Shown: piece by piece, positions 33,601-41,791 of the stretch | How the letters are laid out: each line of letters opens with the position of its first letter | Position numbering within the stretch: position 1 is the stretch's first letter | NCBI RefSeq assembly: GCF_038443385.1 | Contig: NZ_CP151726.1 | Location: 2,604,001-2,668,000 of the forward strand | Reading direction: 5' to 3' | DNA: 64,000 bases | Source: Stieleria varia | GTDB lineage: Bacteria; Planctomycetota; Planctomycetia; Pirellulales; Pirellulaceae | Program-made: the position numbers and the translations under genes | The notes under the pieces: generated by a model | Database searches by the model: none | The model's input: only the letters and a program-made list of their open reading frames with translations | What the model was told of the DNA's origin: nothing

Positions 33601-33649
33601 TTGACATGACGTCAAAATTGACGTTATGTCAATTATGACGCCGCGTCAA
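33601..33649. promoter_or_regulatory. Triple operator upstream of the tetR-MFP-RND operon
   Basis: Three inverted repeats of the form TTGAC-N5-GTCAA occur at 33601-33615, 33618-33632 and 33635-33649. The third has ATGAC in place of TTGAC. They repeat every 17 bases, slightly under two helical turns, which would put bound dimers on related faces and allow cooperative binding. The position just upstream of the regulator gene fits TetR autoregulation. TTGAC may also serve as a -35 box. Confidence 0.7.
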
Positions 33650-33740
33650 GTCTTATTCCCTGGACTTACCTCGTACGCCTCGTAGCCGAAGGAGATTGCT
33701 GACTGAGTGAGCCGCAGGGGGCTAGTGCGCTGTTGATTTA

Positions 33741-33806
33741 GTGAGCCGTGACGGGTAAGCGGCCGGGCCTACCGCATTGCCCGGTGCCTTACGGCCCACG
33801 GCTCAC
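33741..33806. repeat. GTGAGCC hairpin family, diverged copy
   Basis: The outer arms GTGAGCCGTG/CACGGCTCAC pair well. The inner parts (acgggtaagcggccgggc against gcccggtgccttacggc) pair with several mismatches. It lies between the efflux operon promoter and the second MITE copy. The preceding 33712-33740 carries another partial gtgagccgcaggggg arm. Confidence 0.65.
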
Positions 33807-33895
33807 CTTTGGGTTCCTGGTTTCGATTACCTCAGCAGTCTCCGCAGCAGGGGGAGGTCGGATCGAGCGAAGCAAGATCCGGGAGGGGGCCTACG

Positions 33896-34122
33896 CTGGA
33901 CTGTTCAAAGTTTGGGGTTGCCATGTTTTTTCAGTCCATGTTTTCGTTCCATGCATCGCAATCAAAGTGAGCCTCAGGCGCTAGCCGTGGGCCGGCACCA
34001 CAATCCGCCTCAGGCCCACGGCTAGCGCCTGAGGCTCACTGGGGCCACCAGCTGCGCCGGCAGTAGGGACATAAACTTGCGCAAACCCAAAAAGACACAA
34101 CACCAAACTTTGAGCAGTCCAG
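33896..34122. mobile_element. MITE-like element, copy 2 (inverted relative to copy 1)
   Basis: The 227-base element has terminal inverted repeats at 33896-33920 and 34098-34122 (core GTTCAAAGTTTGG / CCAAACTTTGAGC). The internal GTGAGCC hairpin is at 33967-34039. Read on the minus strand, it follows 11316-11544 almost base for base, including gattgcgatgcatggaac and the loop cacaatccgcctc. An open frame on the minus strand crosses it but is only repeat sequence. Confidence 0.8.
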
Positions 34123-34310
34123 CAATAGGCTGCCCCAGATCGACTGATCGTTTTACGCTCGATCTGTCTGATTCTCGATCTTTTGGGTCCTGAGATTCAA
34201 ACTCGCGTATAGCGGTTTTGCGTGCGAATACCTGCCACGGTCTGAGTGGTCCACGGTTTGCCATGGTCAGTGGAATCAAGTTCCAACTCGAATAAAAAAA
34301 GGACCCAATC

Positions 34311-34490
34311 ATGGACTCAGCACGACAGCTCCTTCACCTGTTTCTCATTACTTCGGCGTTGGCGGTGGGTGTTTTGATTGCTGGCTGCGACAATAAAGAA
34401 ACGCTGTTGGATGTGGACACTCCCAACGGAGGCGTGTCTGTCGAGCAGGATCGTGATGATGGCAGCATCACGGTTGATGTTGACGAATGA
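34311..34490 (+). CDS. Small lipoprotein, 59 residues
   Basis: ATG at 34311 follows aaaaaaaGGAcccaatc, a good ribosome binding site. The product has a basic start, a hydrophobic stretch and the lipobox LIAGC with Cys26. The acidic 33-residue mature part contains DVDTPNGGVSVEQDRDDG. The DTPNGGVSVE segment resembles short motifs seen next to transmembrane helices in planctomycete kinases and small lipoproteins. The lipid-anchored periplasmic location is well supported. Function unknown. It stands alone between a MITE and the convergent ligase gene. Confidence 0.72.
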   Translation: MDSARQLLHLFLITSALAVGVLIAGCDNKETLLDVDTPNGGVSVEQDRDDGSITVDVDE

Positions 34491-34512
34491 AACGGAGTGC
34501 AACAACTATCTG

Positions 34513-35637
34513 TCAATTTTGCAATCCAGGTTGCTTCGTTTCCTTGATGACTTGACGAACGACGTTCACCAAATCCATGGCGTCACCCCCGGCCGACTTT
34601 CGTTGGCGGTCGGCGCCCGTACCTTGTTCGACGCATTCACGGATGAATCTTTCCACGCAATCACGGTCGCCTGCACGATCCAATACCGGTCCGAGTTCTT
34701 GCAGGACTGACTCAGCAACGCTCGGGAAGTCGACTCTGGCGTTTGTTGCGGGGTCGACATACGAGCGATGCATCCCAAATCGTGCCGCGTGCCACATCGC
34801 ATACGTCAAAACGGAATGACGGACAGGAGGAACGGGTAGCCCCTGAATTTCGTCGTCTTCGCATTTCATCACGACCGCGCGAACGAGTCCTGCATAGGCA
34901 ACGGTCTCCTCCACTCGGGACAGGACATCGGCTCCACGGAACTCGATCGTCGGAACTTTGGTCGGCAGACGAATGTCCCAGTAGATAAAGCTCTCGTCTT
35001 TGATCGCACCACATCGAACCAGTTCGGACACACAGCTTTGGTAGTCCTGGACAGATTCAAAATGAGGTGGCGGACCGGCCATCGGCCACTGTGTCCACAT
35101 CTCACGTCGAAAACTGGCGTACCCGGTGTCGTGTCCATTCCAAAAAGGTGAATTTGTGGTCAACGCCAACAGAAACGGCAACCAGCGGCGAGATCGATTC
35201 ATCACCGCAACGCCCATCTCCTTTTCCGGCATGGCCACATGAACGTGGCAGCCAAAGATAAACATGTCTCGCGCGATCTGTTGAAACCGCTCCATCAACG
35301 CGTGATAACGATCCTTGGGGGTCGTCTGCGAGTCATCGGGCAATATCAGAGGGTTGGTCGCCGCAGAGGCAAGTGCAAATCCGAGTCCTTCGGCTGATCG
35401 AATGATCGCCGCTCGCGTTTCGTTCAGGCTCGTCCGCACATCGTCCAGCGTTTGACAGACCGGTGAAGCCATCTCGATGGTGTTGAGAAACAACTCATTC
35501 TGAATGTCTGCCTTGATCGGACCTTGCAAATTGTCCATCACATGTTGGCACTCGGATTTCAGTGCACCTGTCTGTGGACACACCAGTTGATATTCTTCTT
35601 CGACACCGATGGTGGGAATGGGCGCGGATTGGGGCAT
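34513..35637 (-). CDS. Carboxylate-amine ligase, GCS2/YbdK family
   Basis: This 374-residue protein of the glutamate-cysteine ligase type-2 family begins with IGVEEEYQLV, the family's signature (acidic metal-binding residues). It continues with NELFLNTIEMASPVC, FGCHVHVAM, NSPFWNGHDTGYASFR and VPTIEFRGADV. Members make gamma-glutamyl or related amide bonds using ATP. Weak glutamate-cysteine ligase activity is known for YbdK, but the true substrate is usually unknown. The gene is 9 bases after the M20 amidohydrolase gene on the same strand, suggesting joint amide synthesis and hydrolysis in one pathway. Confidence 0.9.
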   Translation of the reverse strand: MPQSAPIPTIGVEEEYQLVCPQTGALKSECQHVMDNLQGPIKADIQNELFLNTIEMASPVCQTLDDVRTSLNETRAAIIRSAEGLGFALASAATNPLILPDDSQTTPKDRYHALMERFQQIARDMFIFGCHVHVAMPEKEMGVAVMNRSRRWLPFLLALTTNSPFWNGHDTGYASFRREMWTQWPMAGPPPHFESVQDYQSCVSELVRCGAIKDESFIYWDIRLPTKVPTIEFRGADVLSRVEETVAYAGLVRAVVMKCEDDEIQGLPVPPVRHSVLTYAMWHAARFGMHRSYVDPATNARVDFPSVAESVLQELGPVLDRAGDRDCVERFIRECVEQGTGADRQRKSAGGDAMDLVNVVRQVIKETKQPGLQN

Positions 35638-35646
35638 GCAATTCCG

Positions 35647-36891
35647 TTAGCTGGAGGAAGGGGATGGTAGATCGACGTTTGGATCGCAACACGCGATCGC
35701 TGCGGCAGCCAAGACGGCCGCCCCGATGGGCAAGGCACTCTCGTCAATGTCAAACTGTGGCGTGTGCAACGGCGCGGAACCGATCTGAGCACCGGCGATG
35801 CCCAGGCGGAACATAGCGGCAGGAACTTTTTCTGCGATAAAAGCAAAATCTTCCGCGCCCATGCTTGGGTTGGCAATCGGCAGCACATTTTGACTCCCGA
35901 GCAATTCAATACCTGATCGCTGAATCAATTCTGTCACTGCAGCGTCGTTGATCAAAGCTGGCGCCGACTGTTCGACTTGCCAAACGATCTTGCAACCGTG
36001 CGTTTGCTCGATCGATCGATTCAGTTTTTCCAGGCAGCCTAACGCCGATGCCATGGCTGAGTCTGTGACGGCTCGAAGGGTTCCACGAAGCTCTGCGTGG
36101 CGGGGAATGACGTTGGCGGCGTTGCCCCCTGAGACTTGCCCGACGCTCAAGACCATCGGTTCCAAGACATCGTGACAGCGGGGAACCCGAATGTAGGCTT
36201 GATTGATCCACGCGGCCAACGCAGCGATGCAGTCGTCCGTCAAATGAGGACGCGAGCTGTGTCCCGACCGGCCATCAAACGTGACGCGAAACAATTGGCA
36301 ACCGGCAGTGAAGCTGCCCGACCGCACACCGATCTGACCGGCCGAACGCGTGGGGTCCACGTGCAGCGACACCGCCGCATCGACGCCGTCCAACGCGCCC
36401 GAGCGAATCATGTGCAATCCTCCCGTGCTCGTTTCCTCAGCCGGCTGCAGCAGCACACGCACCCGTGTGGGATGGGGCAACTGACCCAAGGCGTCCATCC
36501 GCTTGATGATCATGCCCGCGCCCAGGGCCGTGGTGGCATGAGCATCGTGACCGCAGGCGTGCATCACACCTTCGATCTCACTGCAATACCCGCGATCAAA
36601 GTCTTCCTGAATCGGCAACGCGTCAATGTCACCGCGTATCGCAACACAACGGTCTCCCGAACCGATGTCCACCCACAGCCCCCGCTGATCATTGGCCAGC
36701 TCAGCGACCAAATCCATCTGCGAGACTTCTCCTGCCAAGAACCGTGTCGTTTCGTGCTCGTGTTCTGACAGTTCTGGGAACCGATGCAGGTGTCGACGGA
36801 TTCTCTGCAATTCAGCAGAAAAACCACTCGCATGAGTGGAAACCTGCAAAGCTGTGGAGCGTTGATTTGCGTCGACGACAAAGTGGTTCAT
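35647..36891 (-). CDS. M20-family amidohydrolase / N-acyl-amino-acid deacylase
   Basis: The 414-residue protein has the metal-binding ACGHDAHATTALGAG motif, the catalytic Glu in LQPAEETSTGG, an inserted dimerisation domain (VTFDGRSGHSSRPHL) and a late PSMGAEDFAF. All are typical of hippurate hydrolase / N-acyl-L-amino-acid amidohydrolases. It probably cleaves an acyl or peptide-like amide with two metal ions in the cytoplasm. It is the first gene of a two-gene unit with the GCS2-like ligase. Confidence 0.9.
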   Translation of the reverse strand: MNHFVVDANQRSTALQVSTHASGFSAELQRIRRHLHRFPELSEHEHETTRFLAGEVSQMDLVAELANDQRGLWVDIGSGDRCVAIRGDIDALPIQEDFDRGYCSEIEGVMHACGHDAHATTALGAGMIIKRMDALGQLPHPTRVRVLLQPAEETSTGGLHMIRSGALDGVDAAVSLHVDPTRSAGQIGVRSGSFTAGCQLFRVTFDGRSGHSSRPHLTDDCIAALAAWINQAYIRVPRCHDVLEPMVLSVGQVSGGNAANVIPRHAELRGTLRAVTDSAMASALGCLEKLNRSIEQTHGCKIVWQVEQSAPALINDAAVTELIQRSGIELLGSQNVLPIANPSMGAEDFAFIAEKVPAAMFRLGIAGAQIGSAPLHTPQFDIDESALPIGAAVLAAAAIACCDPNVDLPSPSSS

Positions 36892-37280
36892 ACGCGATAG
36901 GAGTTCCGCATTAGGGTGACACGATTTCTTAACAAAGTGTACACGACGTGGAATCCCTAACCACCTAGTCCAGCAGAGTGTCGATGTAATTCGGGCTACG
37001 GACTGAACGATGTGGCAGTCTGCGCCGTCAGAGTGATGGATGACCGACGACCAAGATTGACCGCTCTACGATCGACTCGACCGCCCACCGCCCACATGGG
37101 CACACGCCCACATGGGCACGAAGCCAAAAACCGAGCGGTACCCTTTTCCGATCGACCTTTGCTTTGTGAGTGTCGGAAAGAGCGCCTCGTTGTTTTGGAT
37201 TTCTGGCCACTCTAGACTGTTCTGGGAAATCTATCACGGTCGCAGATCATCCCTCCCTCCTGTCCCCACTCGCAACGCTC
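36892..37280. other. Divergent intergenic region with a 16-base tandem duplication
   Basis: No gene is supported. The region separates the minus-strand M20/GCS2 pair from the plus-strand Pycsar-type gene, so both promoters lie here. The unit cccacatgggcacacg is repeated at 37091-37106 and again, nearly intact, from 37107. Each unit is itself partly palindromic (CCCACATGGGC). An in-frame upstream extension of the next gene covers 37170-37280 but looks untranslated. Confidence 0.5.
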
Positions 37281-37925
37281 ATGCCTGACGAAACGCAAGT
37301 CGACAACGCATCAGACGGTCCTACTGCGCTGGCTGATATGTCACCCAAATCTCCGTTGCCCACTCAACCTGACAGAACGGTCGTCGCGTCGAATCTGGAA
37401 ACGGCAAACCTGATCGAAGGCTACCACGTCATTGCGGAATGGATCCGGTTTGCAGATGCAAAGGCGGCTGTGGTGTTGACCGTCGGTGGAGCGGTTGCGG
37501 GCTTGGTGATCCCGACACTGCGTAGCTATCTCGGTGAAGAGAACGCGGTTCATCCGACATCCTGGTGGACAACGATGGTCGGCTGCCTGTTTGCCATCTG
37601 GTTATTGCTATTGCTGCTCTCTGGGATTTTTGCCTTTCGTTGCATCCTGCCGTACCGTCGCAAGGGTCAGCATCCCGCGTTGGGACACTGCTCGCATTTT
37701 CACCCTGCCGCAATCTCAGTGGCGTTCAAACTTGATGATGCGGATCGGTTCATTGCTGAGTGTGAGTCGATGGGCGATGGTGGGTTGCGAAAAGAAGTCG
37801 CCGCGTGCCTGCTGATCGATTCCCATATCTCGGGTGCAAAATACCGTCACGTCACAACTTCGATTCGCTTGATCGGAATCAGCAGCATCATTGCCCTGAT
37901 TTATCTTGTCGCCATTCAGTTTTGA
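37281..37925 (+). CDS. Pycsar-type transmembrane effector (PycTM / DUF5706-like)
   Basis: The protein has 214 residues from ATG 37281. Residues 37-70 (SNLETANLIEGYHVIAEW, then IRFADAKAAVVLTVGG) match the pattern of the Pycsar effector membrane domain, in which a helix ending in RFADxKA leads into the first membrane helix. Membrane helices are at about 62-80, 98-119 and 195-213, with a soluble loop at 130-190. Known PycTM proteins bind cyclic pyrimidine nucleotides made by a partner cyclase and damage the membrane during phage infection. No cyclase gene is next to it here. The convergent neighbour is of unknown family. Longer starts at 37170 would add 37 residues without a hydrophobic or conserved pattern. 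Confidence 0.7.
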   Translation: MPDETQVDNASDGPTALADMSPKSPLPTQPDRTVVASNLETANLIEGYHVIAEWIRFADAKAAVVLTVGGAVAGLVIPTLRSYLGEENAVHPTSWWTTMVGCLFAIWLLLLLLSGIFAFRCILPYRRKGQHPALGHCSHFHPAAISVAFKLDDADRFIAECESMGDGGLRKEVAACLLIDSHISGAKYRHVTTSIRLIGISSIIALIYLVAIQF

Positions 37926-37950
37926 TTGACGCGGGCGAATCGTACCAACA

Positions 37951-38811
37951 TCATTCGGTTACCAACCTTACCGTTCCCGACTGTGGGGCCGCGGGGAAGC
38001 CTGGAACCCAAGCGTTGTATCGCAATCGAATGTCATCCAGCTTGCCTTTAGCGGACCTTTCGCGTACAGCCTGCACGAATGCTTGGGCAACAGTAAATAG
38101 CGTGATGATCTCAGGGTGCGGCTTTCGAGAGTCATTGACGCTGTAAACCAGCAGCCATTCTTCGGCGCCCCGCTCGGTCTGTGGCAATCGAAGCAAGTCC
38201 GTAATCAATGAGACGCTTGCATCTCGCCCGCGATCACGCTGGAGGGAGATCGTTTCAACCGAGCGAAGACGCGTCATTGCGTCGATATCCAACTGCCCCA
38301 TCGCCGACGCCACACGTTTGCGGAGACACCGAATCAGCCAGTTTCGTCTCGCATGTCCCCGAAACGCAATGTTGCCAGCCAGCCATGTTGCGTTGGCCAA
38401 CAAGGTGCCCGTTGCAGGAGCGGGACTCAGCGTGTCGCTTGGCAAAGCAAGCGAGTGCTCCAATGCATCACTGGTCCAACGTTCCCGCTTCTTGCCGTAG
38501 GGAGTGTTGATAACGCTGAAGAGGTAGCCGTAGGTGTGCTGCAGACCCGCGTGTGGAAACTCAATATCCAAACGTTGCTCGGCTACCCGAAAAATCAGCT
38601 TCAGAATCCCTGGATCGACGATGACCTTGCCTGCAAGTTCGTCTACGTTTCGGCAGGTTCCCCAAAAAATGAGCGGACCGCCACGCCCTGAATCCTGCTC
38701 TAGCTGACAAACCACGTCAGGGCATAATCGCTGCAGCTGCTCGACTTGATCGTCCAGCGGCAGATAAGCATTCTTTGTCAGCCGCCGAGCGATTTTGTCG
38801 AAGTCTGGCAT
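37951..38811 (-). CDS. Unknown soluble protein, 286 residues
   Basis: No family recognised. From the ATG at 38811 (an alternative seven codons upstream at 38832), the protein has no signal peptide or membrane helix and is rich in Arg and Leu. Residues such as GPLIFWGTCRNVDELAGK and HTYGYLFSVINTPYGKKRERW suggest a compact alpha/beta N-terminal domain of about 130 residues. A basic helical middle and a C-terminal part (EEWLLVYSVNDSRKPHPEI) follow. Its gene ends 25 bases after the Pycsar-type gene, convergent, so it could be a partner only by proximity. No catalytic motif was seen. Confidence 0.65.
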   Translation of the reverse strand: MPDFDKIARRLTKNAYLPLDDQVEQLQRLCPDVVCQLEQDSGRGGPLIFWGTCRNVDELAGKVIVDPGILKLIFRVAEQRLDIEFPHAGLQHTYGYLFSVINTPYGKKRERWTSDALEHSLALPSDTLSPAPATGTLLANATWLAGNIAFRGHARRNWLIRCLRKRVASAMGQLDIDAMTRLRSVETISLQRDRGRDASVSLITDLLRLPQTERGAEEWLLVYSVNDSRKPHPEIITLFTVAQAFVQAVRERSAKGKLDDIRLRYNAWVPGFPAAPQSGTVRLVTE

Positions 38812-38944
38812 GGAAGGAGGCGAGCAACGCACGCTGGGGGTCGGAGGAATTCAAAGAGTCCGACCGGTTCTCGCGACCCATTGCCAGGCTCTTGCAGAAG
38901 CCTGGATTCTAGCGGCAATGGATTGGCGTGTCGCTGGTTATCCG

Positions 38945-39757
38945 TTATCGCCTGCGACGGCGGGCGGTGACGACTCCAGCCATTCCAATCATCAGGGCAA
39001 AGAACGCACCTGGCTCGGGGACAGCCGTCAAGCCATTGATGACGATGTTGTCGAACCCGATCGCTTCGTCCGCATTGGTATCCGCAAAAACCTGTAGCGT
39101 CAACGAATTTCCGGTCCCGCCGACATTCGCCGAGATCGTTTGGAATGAGTTACTCAGCTCGACTCCGTTGATTGACATGGGATCGTCAAGCGTAATGACC
39201 GTGCCTGACTCCATCGTGTAGTCCTTGGAGACTGCTTCGTCGACAGAAGAAACGAAGATGTCTGTGAACGCTCCGCCATCGATCGAGTAGCTGATCGTCA
39301 ACAAATCGGATGCCTCAAAATCTCCCATCCCGGCAAAGTCAATTCCGATGCTGGTCAGACCACCCGTCGCACTGCTGATGTCGAACGTGAAAGTTCCCGT
39401 CATCTCTCCATCAGCAACATCACCGTTGGTGGTGTCGTTGATTCCAAAGAAGCTGTCGGTCTTTGTCGACTGGACAATCCCAAGCGAGTCTCCAGCGAAC
39501 GCGGCTCCACCGCCCGAGCCAGCGACTGTGTCGTCAAACAAACTGAATGGGCCACCAGTGTTGAAATCGTAGATTCCCCAGGCGTCGCCAGTGCTCGTGA
39601 ACCCGTTAAAAGCGATGGGCGAACTCGTCGACCCCGTCAAATTCATGGGTGCATCGAAATCATGCGATGCAACGATCGCAGCAGACGCGCGATAGGCCGT
39701 GGCGCCACTGACGAAAATGAACGCGGCAAAAGTACAAAGAACAAGTCGTGAGATCAT
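38945..39757 (-). CDS. PEP-CTERM exported protein
   Basis: The 270-residue protein has a signal peptide (about 1-27), a beta-rich Gly/Thr/Ser/Asp domain and the C-terminal sorting tag VPEPGAF, a hydrophobic helix and RRRRR. Such tags direct proteins to exosortase for surface attachment or release. The domain resembles the lectin-like or PEP-CTERM ice-binding-like beta domains that are common in planctomycetes, with no catalytic residues. It is divergent from the beta-propeller protein at 40095, and both may be exported surface proteins. Confidence 0.88.
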   Translation of the reverse strand: MISRLVLCTFAAFIFVSGATAYRASAAIVASHDFDAPMNLTGSTSSPIAFNGFTSTGDAWGIYDFNTGGPFSLFDDTVAGSGGGAAFAGDSLGIVQSTKTDSFFGINDTTNGDVADGEMTGTFTFDISSATGGLTSIGIDFAGMGDFEASDLLTISYSIDGGAFTDIFVSSVDEAVSKDYTMESGTVITLDDPMSINGVELSNSFQTISANVGGTGNSLTLQVFADTNADEAIGFDNIVINGLTAVPEPGAFFALMIGMAGVVTARRRRR

Positions 39758-40094
39758 GGATGCGGCTCAGCTCTACGCTTTGAGTGAACGGGGGGCTTCT
39801 GCTGAAATACTTTCCGCCTTCTGAGTTGGTCCGAAAATACCAATTCTCAGCTCGATTGCACGCAAGAATGGGCAATTTGGGCAGTCTTTCCCGGAATCTT
39901 CACATGGCCGCCTGGAGCGGAAAATCACCTGCTCACGCCTTTCGGCGGGCATTCCGGCAATCTTGCGAAATAACGATGATTTATGCGTCAGTAACAACGC
40001 GTCGCGATTGGCTTATGGATCACTACGTACTGTGAAGTTTTTTTGGACTGACTAAATTCGACGGTTTCGGCAGTCCCCTTCGAGAGATTCCAAC
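39758..40094. other. Divergent intergenic region
   Basis: This stretch of 337 bases separates the PEP-CTERM gene and the propeller gene, which are transcribed away from each other. No repeat of the window's families, RNA gene or coding frame was recognised. It presumably holds both promoters. Confidence 0.4.
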
Positions 40095-41723
40095 ATGGCG
40101 TCAGCTCCTACACGGCGTTTTCTTCCATTTATCGCCAGCCTCCTTTTCATGACGTTGGCTGCCATCGTCGATCCAGACGTGTTGTTCGCACAGCAATCGA
40201 CGATGGGGACGCGTCGCCCTGCCGACATCCTTTTCCGCCGGCAAGCGGTACGACGCTTCGTGTTCGACAAAACGCAATCCATTCCTCTTTCTGAACTCAA
40301 GGTATCAAAGGTCATCGCGTTCGATTTGATGCATCCTGAGCTCAGCGTGGCAGAGCGGAAGGCGATTTGCACAATCCAGGGAGACACATTGACGATTGCC
40401 TCGTCAGATGAGGAGTCAGAGTCGTATCGCTGGTTCGGTGGCTTCAATCCCTTTGCCACCTACGATGTCACACTCAAGTCGTTCTCCGGCACAGGTGCGT
40501 GCGGTCTGTGTTTCCGTGATTCAGACGCTGGGGATGCGATGAGCGCGGAAGTGGATTTCATCAATGGAAAACCATCGTCAGTAATATGGCGAGTTGTTCA
40601 TGACGCAAAGGAGGTCGACATGCAACGCTGGGAATGGCCGAACGAACTGATTGACATGGCTGAACCTTTTGATCTACGCGTGCAGATGTCGGCTGTTGGC
40701 GTAAACGTTTTCGTCGAATCAGAGGGGCGTTCGCACCTCATCGGCTACGCAGATTTTTCACAGCACTTTGACTTGCGTGAGAAAGCACGCTTCGTTCGCT
40801 ATCGCACGGGAATCTCATGTCACCTCCAAGCACGCGCGAACGTCGAGATTCTGGGTGCCTCCGCTTCGATCTCTCCCGGCACAGGCCAAGCCGACCTGCG
40901 AGCGATCACCGACGAACACGGCGAACCCCTGTTGGACGATGGCCGACTTTGGCTCACCATCACGCTGCGAGGCCGAGACCTGCCGCATCCGACTCAGGGC
41001 GTGTTTTCGATGAATCCGTCTGTGTTTGATCTTCGATTCGAAGGCATGGTCGTTTTTGACATGGGTGACGGTTTGTTGAGGAATGAACTGGCATCCCACC
41101 TGTTTCGTGACAGCGCATCGGGCCAATGGCGTGGATGGACCACGGGTTTCAGCGCTTTCGGTACCCAGTCGACCAAGGAATCCAAAACGATCCTTGCGGT
41201 CTCATCATCGTCCGATCCGCGACGAGGTTTCAGCGTCATGCAAGCGAAGCCAGTGGGAATCGACGGCGCCCACGAAGACCCCCATTGCATTTATGACGCG
41301 GAAGCACAGAAATGGCGGTTGCTCTTATGCGAGCACGCAGGCAACTATCGAGCGGCCATGTGGGAGAGTGACTCTTGGGATCGTGGGTTCAAGCGAATCG
41401 CTGGACCGGTCGATGTCGATAGCACAGGGACCTTGATCCAACGATTTGGCGACACACGATACGCTTTGTTTGGCAGCGCAGATCGAACCATTTACATCCG
41501 TACCTATCCCGATCTGAAACCTGCTGGTGAACTGCAAATGGACCTGCCGCCGTGGGACGAGGATCATGGAACGCGTGTTTGGCCCAATGTGATTCCGATG
41601 CCACAAGGCTTTCCGGCTCCGTACATCGCGTTGATGATGGACCGAGCCAACTTTCCCGGGATGCCCAAACGCAATTGGACCTACGGTGCCCTGTACCTGT
41701 ATCACGGGCACCCAAATCAATAG
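40095..41723 (+). CDS. Secreted glycoside-hydrolase-like protein (five-bladed propeller type)
   Basis: The 542-residue protein has a signal peptide (about 1-32, ending LFAQ). An N-terminal jelly-roll-like domain (about 50-260) precedes a region with the feel of GH43/GH32-type five-bladed propellers. That region shows RDSASGQWRGWTTGF, GAHEDPHCIYDAEAQKWRLL and WPNVIPMPQG, alternating acidic residues with W/R-rich strands. The key catalytic acids cannot be fixed by eye, so it may be an inactive or non-canonical member. It would act outside the cytoplasm on polysaccharide. Confident as a real secreted gene, less so as a glycosidase. Confidence 0.65.
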   Translation: MASAPTRRFLPFIASLLFMTLAAIVDPDVLFAQQSTMGTRRPADILFRRQAVRRFVFDKTQSIPLSELKVSKVIAFDLMHPELSVAERKAICTIQGDTLTIASSDEESESYRWFGGFNPFATYDVTLKSFSGTGACGLCFRDSDAGDAMSAEVDFINGKPSSVIWRVVHDAKEVDMQRWEWPNELIDMAEPFDLRVQMSAVGVNVFVESEGRSHLIGYADFSQHFDLREKARFVRYRTGISCHLQARANVEILGASASISPGTGQADLRAITDEHGEPLLDDGRLWLTITLRGRDLPHPTQGVFSMNPSVFDLRFEGMVVFDMGDGLLRNELASHLFRDSASGQWRGWTTGFSAFGTQSTKESKTILAVSSSSDPRRGFSVMQAKPVGIDGAHEDPHCIYDAEAQKWRLLLCEHAGNYRAAMWESDSWDRGFKRIAGPVDVDSTGTLIQRFGDTRYALFGSADRTIYIRTYPDLKPAGELQMDLPPWDEDHGTRVWPNVIPMPQGFPAPYIALMMDRANFPGMPKRNWTYGALYLYHGHPNQ

Positions 41724-41791
41724 CTGCCAGTGCCAGATGCCAACAGAATCCCTGCAAAACGAAAGAAGTCCTGAGGGGGCATTCCGAACCT

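Noticed and set aside
34022-34312. Minus-strand frame of 96 codons starting opposite the small lipoprotein
   Set aside because: Most of it is the MITE and its hairpin. The lipoprotein on the plus strand has the better signals.
36892-39757. A nucleotide cyclase gene to match the Pycsar-type effector
   Set aside because: No frame in the region shows cyclase or nucleotidyltransferase motifs. The effector is listed as an orphan.
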